64,000 bases of DNA from Micavibrio sp. UBA5572 (GTDB lineage Bacteria > Pseudomonadota > Alphaproteobacteria > Micavibrionales > Micavibrionaceae), in contig DIMG01000010.1 in assembly GCA_002425415.1 (NCBI GenBank), positions 1 to 64,000 on the forward strand, given 5' to 3'. Made by a program: the position numbers and the translations under genes. This document shows positions 8,571 to 17,094 of this stretch, in pieces. The stretch's first letter is position 1. Each line of letters starts with the position of its first letter. A model generated the notes under the pieces. That model did no database searches and was not told the origin of the DNA. It was given only the letters and a program-made list of their open reading frames with translations.

Positions 8571-11500
8571 TTACTCTTCGTCGGTCTGGTTCATTTCAAC
8601 ATTCAGACACAAAGCTTTTAATTCTTTGGTCAAAACGTTGAATGATTCCGGTACGCCGATTTCGAAATTGTCTTCGCCGCGAACAATCGCTTCGTAAACT
8701 TTCGAACGGCCAGCCACATCATCCGACTTAATGGTTAAGAGTTCTTGCAGAGTATAAGCTGCACCGTAAGCCTGAAGTGCCCAGACCTCCATCTCTCCGA
8801 AACGCTGACCACCGAACTGGGCTTTACCACCCAGAGGTTGCTGCGTAACCAAAGAGTATGGACCAATCGAACGGGCGTGAATCTTGTCATCAACCAAGTG
8901 GTGCAATTTCAAGACATACATGTACCCGACCGTTACCGGACGATGAAATGGTTCACCTGTACGACCGTCAATCAGAGTCACCTGACCAGAGGAGTTCAGA
9001 CCTGCTTTTTCCAGCAATTCCGTAATATCCGCTTCCTCAGCACCGTCAAAGACCGGCGTAGCCATCGGAACACCGCCACGTAAATTATCTGCCATTTCGA
9101 TGATTTGACCATCATCTAGCAGGTTTACTTTTGCTTTGTATTCACCTTCGCCATATACATCTTTGAGTTTGGCTTTCAACTTGTCGACTTCGACCGCGTT
9201 CGGGTGCTTTGGATTAGAGAAACTGTCAACCAGTTCACCAATCTGCCTACCTAAAGATGCCGACGCCCAACCCAAGTGGGTTTCCAAAATCTGACCAACG
9301 TTCATACGGGATGGAACACCAAGAGGGTTCAAAACAACGTCAACAGGAGTCCCATCTTCAAGGAACGGCATGTCTTCGCATTTCATAATGCGCGAAACAA
9401 CCCCTTTGTTTCCATGGCGACCCGCCATTTTATCACCTGGCTGGATCTTCCGCTTGATGGCCACGAAGACTTTAACCATCTTCATGACACCCGGTGGCAA
9501 TTCGTCACCACGTTGAAGTTTTTCAACACGATTTTCAAAACGCTGCTTAACGTTATCAACGGCGTCATCAAATGTTTTTCCAACCGCTTCGATTTCAGCC
9601 ATAGCCGCTTCATCTTCGATGCCGATTTGACGCCACATACCGCGTTTTTCGATTGATTCGAGATCTGCTCCGTTGATAATTGCGCCTTTCTTGATTTCAG
9701 TTACACCCTTTGGTGCCGTTGCCACGGTTTGACCAATGAGCAATTCTTTCAAACGAGAATAGAATCCGTCTTCAAGAATTTTACGTTCATCATCACGGTC
9801 TTTTGCCAATTGATCGATTTCTTCACGTTCAATCGACAGTGCACGAGAATCTTTATCGATACCACGACGATTAAAGACGCGAACCTCAACAACTGTTCCT
9901 TGCGTTCCCGGAGGAAGACGCAAAGAGCTGTCTTTGACATCTGCAGCTTTTTCACCAAAAATTGCGCGCAGCAATTTTTCTTCCGGTGTCATCGGGCTTT
10001 CGCCTTTTGGTGTGACTTTACCAATCAGAATATCACCAGGACCAACTTCGGCACCGATGTGAACGATACCGCTTTCATCAAGGTGCTTCAAAGCTTCTTC
10101 ACCGACGTTCGGAATATCACGTGTGATTTCCTCAGGTCCCAATTTGGTATCACGCGCCATCACTTCGAATTCTTCGAGGTGGATGGATGTAAATACGTCA
10201 TCGGCCACAATCCGTTCGGACAGCAAAATCGAATCTTCGAAGTTATAACCGTTCCAAGGCATGAACGCGACCAGCACGTTTTTACCAAGAGCCAATTCTC
10301 CAAATTCCGTTGATGGGCCATCAGCAATGATGTCTCCCGCCTTCAACATATCGCCCACTTTCACCAGAGGTTTCTGGTTGATGCAAGTCGATTGGTTAGA
10401 GCGTTGGAATTTCATCATTTTATAGATGTCAACAACAGGTTCATCAGAACGCAATTCTTCCGTTGCACGAATAACAATACGGTTTGCATCCACTTCAACA
10501 ACGACACCTGACCGACGCGCCGTAACAGCAGCACCAGAGTCACGCGCCACCGGCAATTCCATACCAGTTCCAACCAATGGTGCATCAGAACGCAACAAAG
10601 GAACGGCTTGACGTTGCATGTTCGATCCCATCAGGGCGCGGTTCGCATCATCATTCTCAAGGAATGGAATCAACGCCGCAGCAACAGATACAATCTGTTT
10701 CGGCGACACGTCGATATATTCGATAAGTTCTGGTATCGACATCAAGTTTTCACCAGCTTTACGGCAAGATACCAAGTCGTTTGTGAATTCACCAACGTCA
10801 CTCAGCTCAGCATTCGCCTGTGCAATCGTGTATTTAGCTTCTTCCATAGCGGACATGTAAATGACTTCGTCAGTTACCTTACCATCAACAACCTTGCGGT
10901 ACGGCCCTTCAATGAAACCATACTGGTTGACGCGGGCAAAGGTCGCCAGCGAGTTAATCAGACCAATATTCGGACCCTCAGGTGTTTCAATCGGGCAAAT
11001 CCGTCCGTAGTGGGTCGGGTGCACGTCACGCACTTCAAAGCCCGCACGTTCACGGGTCAAACCGCCAGGACCGAGTGCCGACAAACGACGTTTGTGGGTA
11101 ATTTCGGACAATGGGTTGGTTTGATCCATAAACTGGGACAATTGTGATGATCCAAAGAACTCACGTACCGCCGCTTGAGCCGGTTTGGAGTTAATCAAAT
11201 CATGGGGCATGTAATTGTCGATGTCGACAGAAGACATCCGTTCACGAATCGCACGTTCCATCCGCATCAGACCCAAACGAACCTGATTTTCCATCAATTC
11301 ACCAACCGAACGCACACGACGGTTGCCAAGGTTGTCGATATCATCGACTTCGCCGCGACCATCTTTGAGTTCGTGCAGATATTTCAAAATAGACAAGATG
11401 TCTTCTTTGGTCAAAACGCGCAGCTCGTCACTTGCGGACAAATCAAGACGCGCATTCATTTTCACACGACCAACCGCTGAGAGATCATAACGTTCCGGAT

Positions 11501-12824
11501 CAAAAAACAACGAGTGGAACAGACCTTCTGCCGATTCGACTGTCGGTGGCTCACCCGGACGCATCACGCGGTAAATATCGATCAGCGCTTCTTCGCGTGT
11601 ATCGCATTTATCCGCCATCATTGTGGTGCGAATGTATGGGCCAATATTCAAGTGATCGACCCCCAAAACAGGCAGCTCTGTCGCACCCATTTCCAACAAG
11701 GTTGCAATGTCTTCTTCGGTCAATTCATGCCCTGCTTCGAACATCACCAAACCGGTATTCATATCCATGACATCACTTGCCAGATAAGAACCGACAAGAA
11801 CTTCTTCTTGAACGATAATTTCTTTCAAGCCATCTTCGGCCAATTTACGCGCGAGACGCGGCGTAATTTTTGTTCCAGCATCGGTCATCACTTTGCCAGA
11901 TTTTGCATCAACCAAGTCATAGATCAACTTAACACCACGGAAACGCTCGGCATCAAATGCTGTTTTCCATCCCTTTTTGTCGTGGGTATAATTGACACTC
12001 TTATAGAACGTCGCGAGGATTTCCTCGTTGCTCATTCCCTGAACCAATAAAGGATCAATTTCACGGCCGTTTTGTTGGCATTCCAGAATATATTTTTCCG
12101 TTTCCGCACCATAAAGAGCGCGCAAAAATGTCGTGACCGGCAATTTGCGGCGGCGGTCAATCCGCACATTCAAGATGTCTTTTGCATCAAATTCAAAATC
12201 AAGCCATGAGCCACGGTAAGGAATAATGCGTGCGGCAAACAAATATTTACCGGAAACGTGAGTTTTTCCACCATCATGGTCAAAAAATACACCAGGAGAG
12301 CGGTGCATTTGGGAGACAATAACGCGCTCTGTTCCGTTGACAATAAATGTCCCGTTACGAGTCATCAGCGGCATATCAACCATATACACGTCTTGTTCTT
12401 TAATATCGCGGATAGACCTCAAACCGGTTTCTTCATCCACATCAAAGACCGACAAACGCAAGGTGACACGCAATGGCGCAGCAAATGTCATGCTGCGGGT
12501 GTAACATTCCTCAACATCATATTTAGGATCTTCCAATTCGTATCTTACAAAATCAATCTCTGCTTTGTCTGCAAAATCCTTAATCGGAAAGACAGTCGAC
12601 AGAACTTCCTGCAGACCTTGCATTTTACGATCGTCAGCAGCGACATTCATTTGCAAGAATTGTTCGTAAGAATCTTTTTGAACCTCAATCAGGTTCGGCA
12701 TCGCGGCAACTTCGCGGATTTTACCAAAGGAGCGACGAATACGTTTGCGTCCGGTAAAATTATCAACAATGGCAGAAGGAGAGAGAACAGGAGACGCTTT
12801 TTTTGCAGTCACAGTTTTTTTCAT
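8571..12824 (-). CDS. rpoB: DNA-directed RNA polymerase beta subunit
   Basis: A 1417-residue beta subunit. I chose the ATG at 12824 (MKKTVTAKKASPVL) because AAGGGC lies at the right distance upstream; an in-frame start nine codons earlier has no ribosome site. The rifampicin-binding region GSSQLSQFMDQTNPLSE followed by ITHKRRLSALGPGGLTRER is wild type at the commonly mutated Asp, His and Ser positions. The active-site segment DKMAGRHGNKGVVS is intact. It is separated from rplL by a terminator and a peptidase gene, so unlike E. coli it probably needs its own promoter. Confidence 0.98.
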   Translation of the reverse strand: MKKTVTAKKASPVLSPSAIVDNFTGRKRIRRSFGKIREVAAMPNLIEVQKDSYEQFLQMNVAADDRKMQGLQEVLSTVFPIKDFADKAEIDFVRYELEDPKYDVEECYTRSMTFAAPLRVTLRLSVFDVDEETGLRSIRDIKEQDVYMVDMPLMTRNGTFIVNGTERVIVSQMHRSPGVFFDHDGGKTHVSGKYLFAARIIPYRGSWLDFEFDAKDILNVRIDRRRKLPVTTFLRALYGAETEKYILECQQNGREIDPLLVQGMSNEEILATFYKSVNYTHDKKGWKTAFDAERFRGVKLIYDLVDAKSGKVMTDAGTKITPRLARKLAEDGLKEIIVQEEVLVGSYLASDVMDMNTGLVMFEAGHELTEEDIATLLEMGATELPVLGVDHLNIGPYIRTTMMADKCDTREEALIDIYRVMRPGEPPTVESAEGLFHSLFFDPERYDLSAVGRVKMNARLDLSASDELRVLTKEDILSILKYLHELKDGRGEVDDIDNLGNRRVRSVGELMENQVRLGLMRMERAIRERMSSVDIDNYMPHDLINSKPAQAAVREFFGSSQLSQFMDQTNPLSEITHKRRLSALGPGGLTRERAGFEVRDVHPTHYGRICPIETPEGPNIGLINSLATFARVNQYGFIEGPYRKVVDGKVTDEVIYMSAMEEAKYTIAQANAELSDVGEFTNDLVSCRKAGENLMSIPELIEYIDVSPKQIVSVAAALIPFLENDDANRALMGSNMQRQAVPLLRSDAPLVGTGMELPVARDSGAAVTARRSGVVVEVDANRIVIRATEELRSDEPVVDIYKMMKFQRSNQSTCINQKPLVKVGDMLKAGDIIADGPSTEFGELALGKNVLVAFMPWNGYNFEDSILLSERIVADDVFTSIHLEEFEVMARDTKLGPEEITRDIPNVGEEALKHLDESGIVHIGAEVGPGDILIGKVTPKGESPMTPEEKLLRAIFGEKAADVKDSSLRLPPGTQGTVVEVRVFNRRGIDKDSRALSIEREEIDQLAKDRDDERKILEDGFYSRLKELLIGQTVATAPKGVTEIKKGAIINGADLESIEKRGMWRQIGIEDEAAMAEIEAVGKTFDDAVDNVKQRFENRVEKLQRGDELPPGVMKMVKVFVAIKRKIQPGDKMAGRHGNKGVVSRIMKCEDMPFLEDGTPVDVVLNPLGVPSRMNVGQILETHLGWASASLGRQIGELVDSFSNPKHPNAVEVDKLKAKLKDVYGEGEYKAKVNLLDDGQIIEMADNLRGGVPMATPVFDGAEEADITELLEKAGLNSSGQVTLIDGRTGEPFHRPVTVGYMYVLKLHHLVDDKIHARSIGPYSLVTQQPLGGKAQFGGQRFGEMEVWALQAYGAAYTLQELLTIKSDDVAGRSKVYEAIVRGEDNFEIGVPESFNVLTKELKALCLNVEMNQTDEE

Positions 12825-13005
12825 GTTTTGGCCCTTAACAGTCTGAAACAAATACGAGTTCAGTTTTCAACAATTTCGGAAAAATTGATTTTCATTCGAC
12901 CCGTCTATCTGTATCAATCATGGCTTGCGGCGTTGCCAGATGATTACAAACGACAATACTTGAATGAAGCTCGACTTTTTTCCTTATGGGTCCGCAAATA
13001 AAACT

Positions 13006-13032
13006 CAACAGAAAATACGCATTTTTCTGTTG
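13006..13032 (-). repeat. Perfect 10-bp inverted repeat in the rpoB leader
   Basis: CAACAGAAAA (13006-13015) and TTTTCTGTTG (13023-13032) flank a 7-base loop. On the rpoB strand the hairpin is followed by a U-rich stretch (AGTTTTATTT). It could end the upstream peptidase transcript, or be a processing or stabilising structure at the 5' end of rpoB mRNA. The stem is AT-rich, so termination would be weak. Confidence 0.6.
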
Positions 13033-13040
13033 GGTATGGG

Positions 13041-13069
13041 GTTCTACCTTATCAAATGGCTTGAGTCTA
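13041..13069 (-). promoter_or_regulatory. Possible rpoB promoter (weak match)
   Basis: TAGACT (13064-13069), a 17-base spacer and TAGAAC (13041-13046), each matching four of six consensus bases. Its location between the peptidase gene and rpoB, just before the leader hairpin, is sensible. Transcription would start near 13034, placing the hairpin at the very 5' end of the mRNA. Confidence 0.35.
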
Positions 13070-13177
13070 GTAAAAATTTCCAAATTTTTAACTTTTTTGG
13101 TTCAGGGAGACATTTGTTCTTATGTCATATCTTGCTTGACAGCCCGTTTAAACAATAGAATTGATGAGATCTATTTC

Positions 13178-14290
13178 TTAATTTAAATGATTATGTAATA
13201 TTTTGTTCCACACATCTTGTGACTGGGTGATAACTGCTTGAGCCCAACCTTGTTGTGTGGGGCAAAAGGCTGTACGCATGCGTTGGATAATTATATCTTT
13301 ACTTGCATGGTCATCATTATATTTTTCAGACAGCAAGGTTCGGTTCAAAATAGCCCCCAGAATATCAATGCCCGGTATATGAGCCTGTGTCGTTCCGAAT
13401 TCCAAGGTTATAGGATAAACATCAATTTCAGGAGGGAAGTTAAATGTCTTCCAGTACTCGCCTATATCTCCTGTAACATTGGCAAAATATTCGTCTGTGA
13501 CCCGTACTTTATCCGGCGCTATCAATTTTTGTGCCAGATTCTTTGTTTTTTCTCCAGCAGATTTGTCGAGGTATAATTGTAAAACCCCGAAAGGCCCATC
13601 TCCGGTATGGCAATCAAAATGCCAGATTTTTTTGACGGCTGGTTTTATAATTTCTGTTGTGATAATTTCTTGCCATGTCGTGCGTGCGCAGCATGGGCTT
13701 TGCCCCCCGTAATAGGGCAATGAGGGATTTGTGTATTGGCCTTGCACAAAATTTCGTTTGAATTCAGCCTGCCCTTGTTTCACGAAAGCTGTATAAAGCA
13801 GCCGCCCCCACATCATACCAAGGGATGGCGATGATAAATTGGCCTTATCAAACGCATTGGAAATGGCTGTATTCGCCTGCGTGGGAATAAAATCGGCAGA
13901 CGCAAAATTGATAAAATTGCGAGCGGGATCTATATTTCTTCCTCCTTCCAGATCTTGATCTGTGCGCAAGGCATAATATGCCCCATTGGGATTAAGGGCA
14001 TGAACAAAAACAAATTTTGTATCGCTCAGATCGTGGTGGCTTGCCGCACGACCTACTGCATCAAGGCCGATTTGTTGAGCAACCGATCCAGCCGGAAGTT
14101 CTACGCCATGTAACCCCGATGACATGACAACAACTTTTGAGGCTGAATTATCCCCGATCACCGCAATATCCGTTGCCAGATCAACGTCAGTAAACCCCAC
14201 GTAAGGCATATGATACAATTTTGCGCCGCTTTTTAATGCTCTCTCGCAAAATTTATCACGATTGTAACCGTATGTCTGAATCATCCCCAT
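13178..14290 (-). CDS. DUF2817-type (M14 carboxypeptidase-like) metallopeptidase
   Basis: About 370 residues from the ATG at 14290. A longer reading frame begins at 14404 but would overlap the rplL terminator, so I reject that start; 14284 is equally possible. The segment SSGLHGVELPAGSVAQQ gives the zinc motif His-x-x-Glu (residues 61 and 64), NPNGAYYALRTDQDLEGGRN is the M14-like substrate loop with NxDxxRNF-type RNIDPARNF, and WHFDCHTGDGPFG supplies a likely third zinc ligand. These are the landmarks of the DUF2817 family, whose substrate is generally unknown. No signal peptide is visible, so a cytoplasmic role is likely. It sits between rplL and rpoB, which are normally adjacent. Confidence 0.8.
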   Translation of the reverse strand: MGMIQTYGYNRDKFCERALKSGAKLYHMPYVGFTDVDLATDIAVIGDNSASKVVVMSSGLHGVELPAGSVAQQIGLDAVGRAASHHDLSDTKFVFVHALNPNGAYYALRTDQDLEGGRNIDPARNFINFASADFIPTQANTAISNAFDKANLSSPSLGMMWGRLLYTAFVKQGQAEFKRNFVQGQYTNPSLPYYGGQSPCCARTTWQEIITTEIIKPAVKKIWHFDCHTGDGPFGVLQLYLDKSAGEKTKNLAQKLIAPDKVRVTDEYFANVTGDIGEYWKTFNFPPEIDVYPITLEFGTTQAHIPGIDILGAILNRTLLSEKYNDDHASKDIIIQRMRTAFCPTQQGWAQAVITQSQDVWNKILHNHLN

Positions 14291-14346
14291 CACGTGCCAT
14301 TCTAGCAAAGCTCTTTCTAGGAAATAGTTAACCCGATCCAAAATAC

Positions 14347-14376
14347 TTAAAAAAAACACCCCCGATAATCGGGGGC
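14347..14376 (-). terminator. Intrinsic terminator after rplL
   Basis: CCCCCGATTATCGGGGG on the minus strand (14359-14375) is followed by TGTTTTTTTT (14348-14358). The 7-bp GC-rich stem with a three-base loop and long U-run is a textbook terminator. It separates rplJ-rplL from the peptidase gene and rpoBC. Confidence 0.92.
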
Positions 14377-14406
14377 GTTTTAAAATATTCAGTTTGAAAT
14401 CCAAAA

Positions 14407-14769
14407 CTATTTGAGAGAGACTTTCGCGCCTGCATCTTCAAGTTTTTTCTTGATTTCTTCAGCTTCACCTTTTGCAGCAGCTTCTTTAACTGCTTTTGGT
14501 GCGCCTTCAACAAGGTCTTTTGCTTCTTTCAGACCCAAACCGGTAATTTCACGTACAACTTTAATCACACCGATTTTGTTGTCGCCAGCGGCTTCAAGAA
14601 CGATGTCAAAGCTGTCTTTTTCTTCAACCGGAGCAGCAGCAACTGCAGCAGCGGCAGGAGCAGCAGCAGAAACGCCCCATTTTTCTTCCAGAAGTTTTGC
14701 CAAATCAGCAGCTTCCATAACAGTCAAAGCCGAAAGGTCTTCTACGAGTTTTTCCAAGTTAGCAGCCAT
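14407..14769 (-). CDS. rplL: 50S ribosomal protein L7/L12
   Basis: A 120-residue stalk protein that recruits translation GTPases (EF-Tu, EF-G) to the ribosome. It has the N-terminal dimerisation helix, an Ala-rich hinge (SAAAPAAAAVAAAP, about residues 34-47) and the C-terminal domain with KIGVIKVVREITGLGLKEAKDLVEGAPKAVKE. Length is normal. It follows rplJ after 95 bases and is followed directly by a strong terminator, so rplJ-rplL form a two-gene unit. Confidence 0.98.
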   Translation of the reverse strand: MAANLEKLVEDLSALTVMEAADLAKLLEEKWGVSAAAPAAAAVAAAPVEEKDSFDIVLEAAGDNKIGVIKVVREITGLGLKEAKDLVEGAPKAVKEAAAKGEAEEIKKKLEDAGAKVSLK

Positions 14770-14864
14770 AATTTAATCTCCTTTTTGCAAAAATTAGCTA
14801 CGATATTCAGTTTCGAAACGACCCTGTTATCAGGGCAGGTTCGGAATTTTTATAAAAAACAGAA

Positions 14865-15350
14865 TTAAGCCTGTTTTTCCGAGTAGGCATTGGCCAAACG
14901 TGCCAATTGTGCAGCCGGTGCTTGAATAAGACCGACTAATTGACCGCGAATCTGATCGAGTGTTGGCAATTTTGCTAATGTCTCAATCGCAGCAGGGTCA
15001 AGCTTCATTTCGCCGAAATATCCGCCGACAATTACCAATTTACCATTAAATTTTTTAGCAAAATCATAAATGGTTTTGGCCACAACCAAAGGCTCTTCAG
15101 TTGTGGTTGACAGTCCGGTTGGCCCTGTCAACATATCGTTGATTTCTTCGTGTTTAGTTCCCTTGATTGCGATTTTTGTCAATGTGTTCTTGGTGACCTT
15201 GTAACGGGCACCTTGAGCACGAAGACCTTGACGCAATTCAGTCACTTGCGCGACAGACATGCCAGTATTGTGGCTGACAATCACGATTTCAGTGCTGCCG
15301 AGAGTCGATTTCAAGGCATCGATCTCTGTTTGTTTTTCAGCGCGATTCAT
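14865..15350 (-). CDS. rplJ: 50S ribosomal protein L10
   Basis: 161 residues from the ATG at 15350 (MNRAEKQTEIDALKSTLGST), preceded by AAGGAG. A longer in-frame start at 15416 would translate the leader hairpin and is not used. L10 anchors the L7/L12 stalk dimers on 23S rRNA and, with L12, typically represses its own operon by binding the mRNA leader. The core SHNTGMSVAQVTELRQGLRA and VGGYFGEMKLDPAAIETLAKLP match L10. It is first in the rplJ-rplL unit, with its own promoter and structured leader; the usual upstream rplK-rplA genes are not here. Confidence 0.97.
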   Translation of the reverse strand: MNRAEKQTEIDALKSTLGSTEIVIVSHNTGMSVAQVTELRQGLRAQGARYKVTKNTLTKIAIKGTKHEEINDMLTGPTGLSTTTEEPLVVAKTIYDFAKKFNGKLVIVGGYFGEMKLDPAAIETLAKLPTLDQIRGQLVGLIQAPAAQLARLANAYSEKQA

Positions 15351-15553
15351 CGCTGTTCTCCTTAGTTTATTAGCCAATAAAAAAGCGGCTCTTGTGAAGC
15401 CGCCCGTCCAAAACATCTTACAAATCTAAACCAACCCACACACCAAATCTTACGACCTAGTCTGTGTTACGATTGGCCTATCTGTACAGGTGGGCTAACC
15501 CATTATTTTCCAAGGAAGCTCCTTAAAGAAAACCTGTAGTCCGGGACAGGAAT
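15351..15553 (-). promoter_or_regulatory. Ribosomal protein L10 leader of rplJ
   Basis: About 200 bases of untranslated, GC-balanced, highly pairable RNA lie between the rplJ promoter and start codon. Visible pairings include CCTGT near 15530 with ACAGG near 15485, and GGGTTAGCCC near 15496-15505. This is the position and size of the known L10 leader, to which the L10-L12 complex binds for autogenous control. I infer the class from position and pairing; no covariance search was possible. Confidence 0.65.
15378..15404 (-). terminator. Terminator-like hairpin just before rplJ (candidate attenuator)
   Basis: On the minus strand GCGGCT (15398-15403) pairs with AGCCGC (15385-15390) over a 7-base loop and is followed directly by six U residues (15379-15384). 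It ends about 30 bases before the rplJ start codon, inside the L10 leader. A terminator here makes sense only if read-through is controlled, as in transcription attenuation of rplJL in Bacillus subtilis. Confidence 0.75.
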
Positions 15554-15559
15554 GGGGCG

Positions 15560-15588
15560 TTTATAGGGGATTGGTGGAGGGACGTCAA
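15560..15588 (-). promoter_or_regulatory. Near-consensus promoter of rplJ-rplL
   Basis: TTGACG (15583-15588), a spacer of exactly 17 bases and TATAAA (15560-15565) on the minus strand. Transcription should start near 15553. The -35 element lies only a few bases beyond the terminator of the preceding operon, so rplJ-rplL is transcribed independently of the type IVB genes upstream. Confidence 0.8.
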
Positions 15589-15594
15589 GGTTTT

Positions 15595-15620
15595 TTACAA
15601 AAAAAGCCCCGAAGGGCTCT
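15595..15620 (-). terminator. Terminator of the type IVB operon
   Basis: AGCCC/GGGCT with a UUCG-type tetraloop (AGCCCTTCGGGGCT on the minus strand, 15605-15618) followed by seven U residues and more downstream (15595-15604). It closes the minus-strand operon ending with the TcpQ-domain gene. Confidence 0.9.
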
Positions 15621-15640
15621 TTCAATATTCTGGCACTATT

Positions 15641-16606
15641 CTAGTTGATCATTAAAACCGAAGGGCCATTTGGTAAGTTCGGGTAAAGGCGACCCCTAGG
15701 GCGCGGTGTTTCACGAGAATATTGTGATAACAAATTCGCAATAGCCTCATCATACGTCCCTTCAAAGGAAAAAGCATTATTGATCGGGTAGTCATAAGGA
15801 CTACTCCATTCAACTTCCACTTGAGCTAATTTACTCCAGTCTTCTACAACTTCTTTCAAAGTAAAACCAGGACGCGCTTTCCAAGTGTGTTTTAATACCG
15901 ATTTCATAACAGGAACTTTTTGCTCCTGTTTTTCTTCTGCTACTTCAAGCTCAACAGGAGCAACCACTTCAGGGGCGGCTTGCTGCCGAGTGCCGATCAC
16001 CAGCATCTGATCCTGAACTGCCGAAATCAGGTTATGAGACTCCAACGCATCATTCAAGACATCTTGCCATGGTTTACCACCGCGCCACGACACCAAAAGA
16101 CCAGCATCAGCACTGTTGTTAAACGCATAGGCATATTGTGACGGGACAATATCACGCAAAGCCAAGGCCAAAGGAATCTCTTTACCAAACCCTTCCAGAA
16201 CTGGCAGATCCGCAACAGGGGGTGGCGCTGAAACACTTTCAGTGTTTTGAGGTTGCGGTAATTCTTGTTCTTCAGATGTCAGTGAAACAGGGGCAGACTC
16301 GTCTTCTGTTGTTTGCATTGGCGCAGCGGTGTCTTGCTCCACCTCTAATATACCGATAGGGGGCAATTCCTGAGAATCAACATTTGTTACAGGAACAGGA
16401 AGCGTTTCTACCGCATCAGGATCCGGAGTCAGAGGCCCTGAATCCGTCATGGACTCTGCTATCCCAGAAGCAGCCACAGTGGCGGAACCTAATTCCTGAA
16501 CCTTTTGAGGGGGAGGTGTCCAATCAAACCCAGCCTGTGCCATCATAGGAAACCCTATCAAGCCAACCGATACAACTGCGCTGAACGCTATATTTTTTAG
16601 CAACAT
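15641..16606 (-). CDS. TcpQ/PilL-like periplasmic protein of the type IVB locus
   Basis: 321 residues from the ATG at 16606, chosen for the GGAGAAG ribosome site; an upstream in-frame start lacks one. It begins with a signal peptide (MLLKNIAFSAVVSVGLIGFP then MMAQA, cleavage before GFDW). A Pro/Glu-rich disordered stretch (about residues 30-140) leads to a secretin N-domain-like unit (ALRDIVPSQYAYAF and SWRGGKPWQDVLNDAL). The C-terminal 80 residues follow the TcpQ C-terminal pattern (WKARPGFTLKEVVEDWSKLA, then FEGTYDEAIANLLSQY). Such proteins serve outer-membrane parts of type IV pili and IncI-type transfer systems. It is last in the operon, after icmT. Its exact Dot/Icm counterpart is unclear. 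Confidence 0.7.
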   Translation of the reverse strand: MLLKNIAFSAVVSVGLIGFPMMAQAGFDWTPPPQKVQELGSATVAASGIAESMTDSGPLTPDPDAVETLPVPVTNVDSQELPPIGILEVEQDTAAPMQTTEDESAPVSLTSEEQELPQPQNTESVSAPPPVADLPVLEGFGKEIPLALALRDIVPSQYAYAFNNSADAGLLVSWRGGKPWQDVLNDALESHNLISAVQDQMLVIGTRQQAAPEVVAPVELEVAEEKQEQKVPVMKSVLKHTWKARPGFTLKEVVEDWSKLAQVEVEWSSPYDYPINNAFSFEGTYDEAIANLLSQYSRETPRPRGRLYPNLPNGPSVLMIN

Positions 16607-16732
16607 TAACTTCTCCACAAGCCAATTAAAATCGGCACAATAAAATGCCATAGTTTCCTAACATACGTTCCAAGCCATTAAAACTCAAGAAACAATCTAC
16701 CAGAATATGGGCAGAATTATAAAGCGATTCCT

Positions 16733-17035
16733 TTAACGCCCGTAATCTTTTAGTTTTCTATGGCGAAACTTTGTTAATCCAGGGCGGTAATTGCCAAAAA
16801 GAAACAAACGGGACGATCTGAGCGCTGCAGGAAAGGTCAACCCTTTTTTCTCCAACAACCAAAAGAAAAGTGTTACCACAAAACATAAAACAAGCGTTGA
16901 GATCCGTGCATAGAATAAAAGTATGCAAAATGGAATAATCGCACGAACATCAAAGCCAAAAAAACGAACTGGCCGCATTGAATTTCTCCAATGCCAATTC
17001 ATCTGCTCTTGCATATCCGATATTTGATTGGCCAT
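16733..17035 (-). CDS. icmT: IcmT/TraK-like type IVB secretion protein
   Basis: A 100-residue inner-membrane protein (Legionella IcmT is about 86 residues). The conserved N-terminal WHWRNSMRPVRFFGFDVRA is typical of IcmT. It is followed by two hydrophobic segments (about residues 32-46 and 48-62), the LEKKGLTFPAALR turn and a basic tail (RPGLTKFRHRKLKDYGR). It lies 59 bases after dotB, the same order as traJ-traK in the IncI plasmid R64. IcmT is an essential small membrane subunit of the Dot/Icm apparatus with a poorly defined mechanical role. Confidence 0.85.
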   Translation of the reverse strand: MANQISDMQEQMNWHWRNSMRPVRFFGFDVRAIIPFCILLFYARISTLVLCFVVTLFFWLLEKKGLTFPAALRSSRLFLFGNYRPGLTKFRHRKLKDYGR

Positions 17036-17094
17036 ATTTTCAGTCTAACGCGAAAGTCTATTCAGAAGGTTAATAATCTCAATGGCAGGAAATC

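Larger units (their letters stand above)
12825..13177 (-). other. 353-base region upstream of rpoB: leader with hairpin
   Basis: No gene is visible. Read leftward it holds a weak candidate promoter (13041-13069), a perfect 10-bp hairpin (13006-13032), and about 180 bases of leader ending in the rpoB ribosome site. A TTGACA on the plus strand at 13136-13141 has no convincing -10 and no plus-strand gene behind it. Confidence 0.55.

Noticed and set aside
14291..14404. Longer N-terminus for the DUF2817 peptidase
   Set aside because: The region includes the strong rplL terminator and codes poorly conserved sequence.
15351..15416. Longer N-terminus for rplJ
   Set aside because: It would translate the leader hairpin with its U6 run. 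The internal ATG at 15350 gives the normal L10 start and has AAGGAG.
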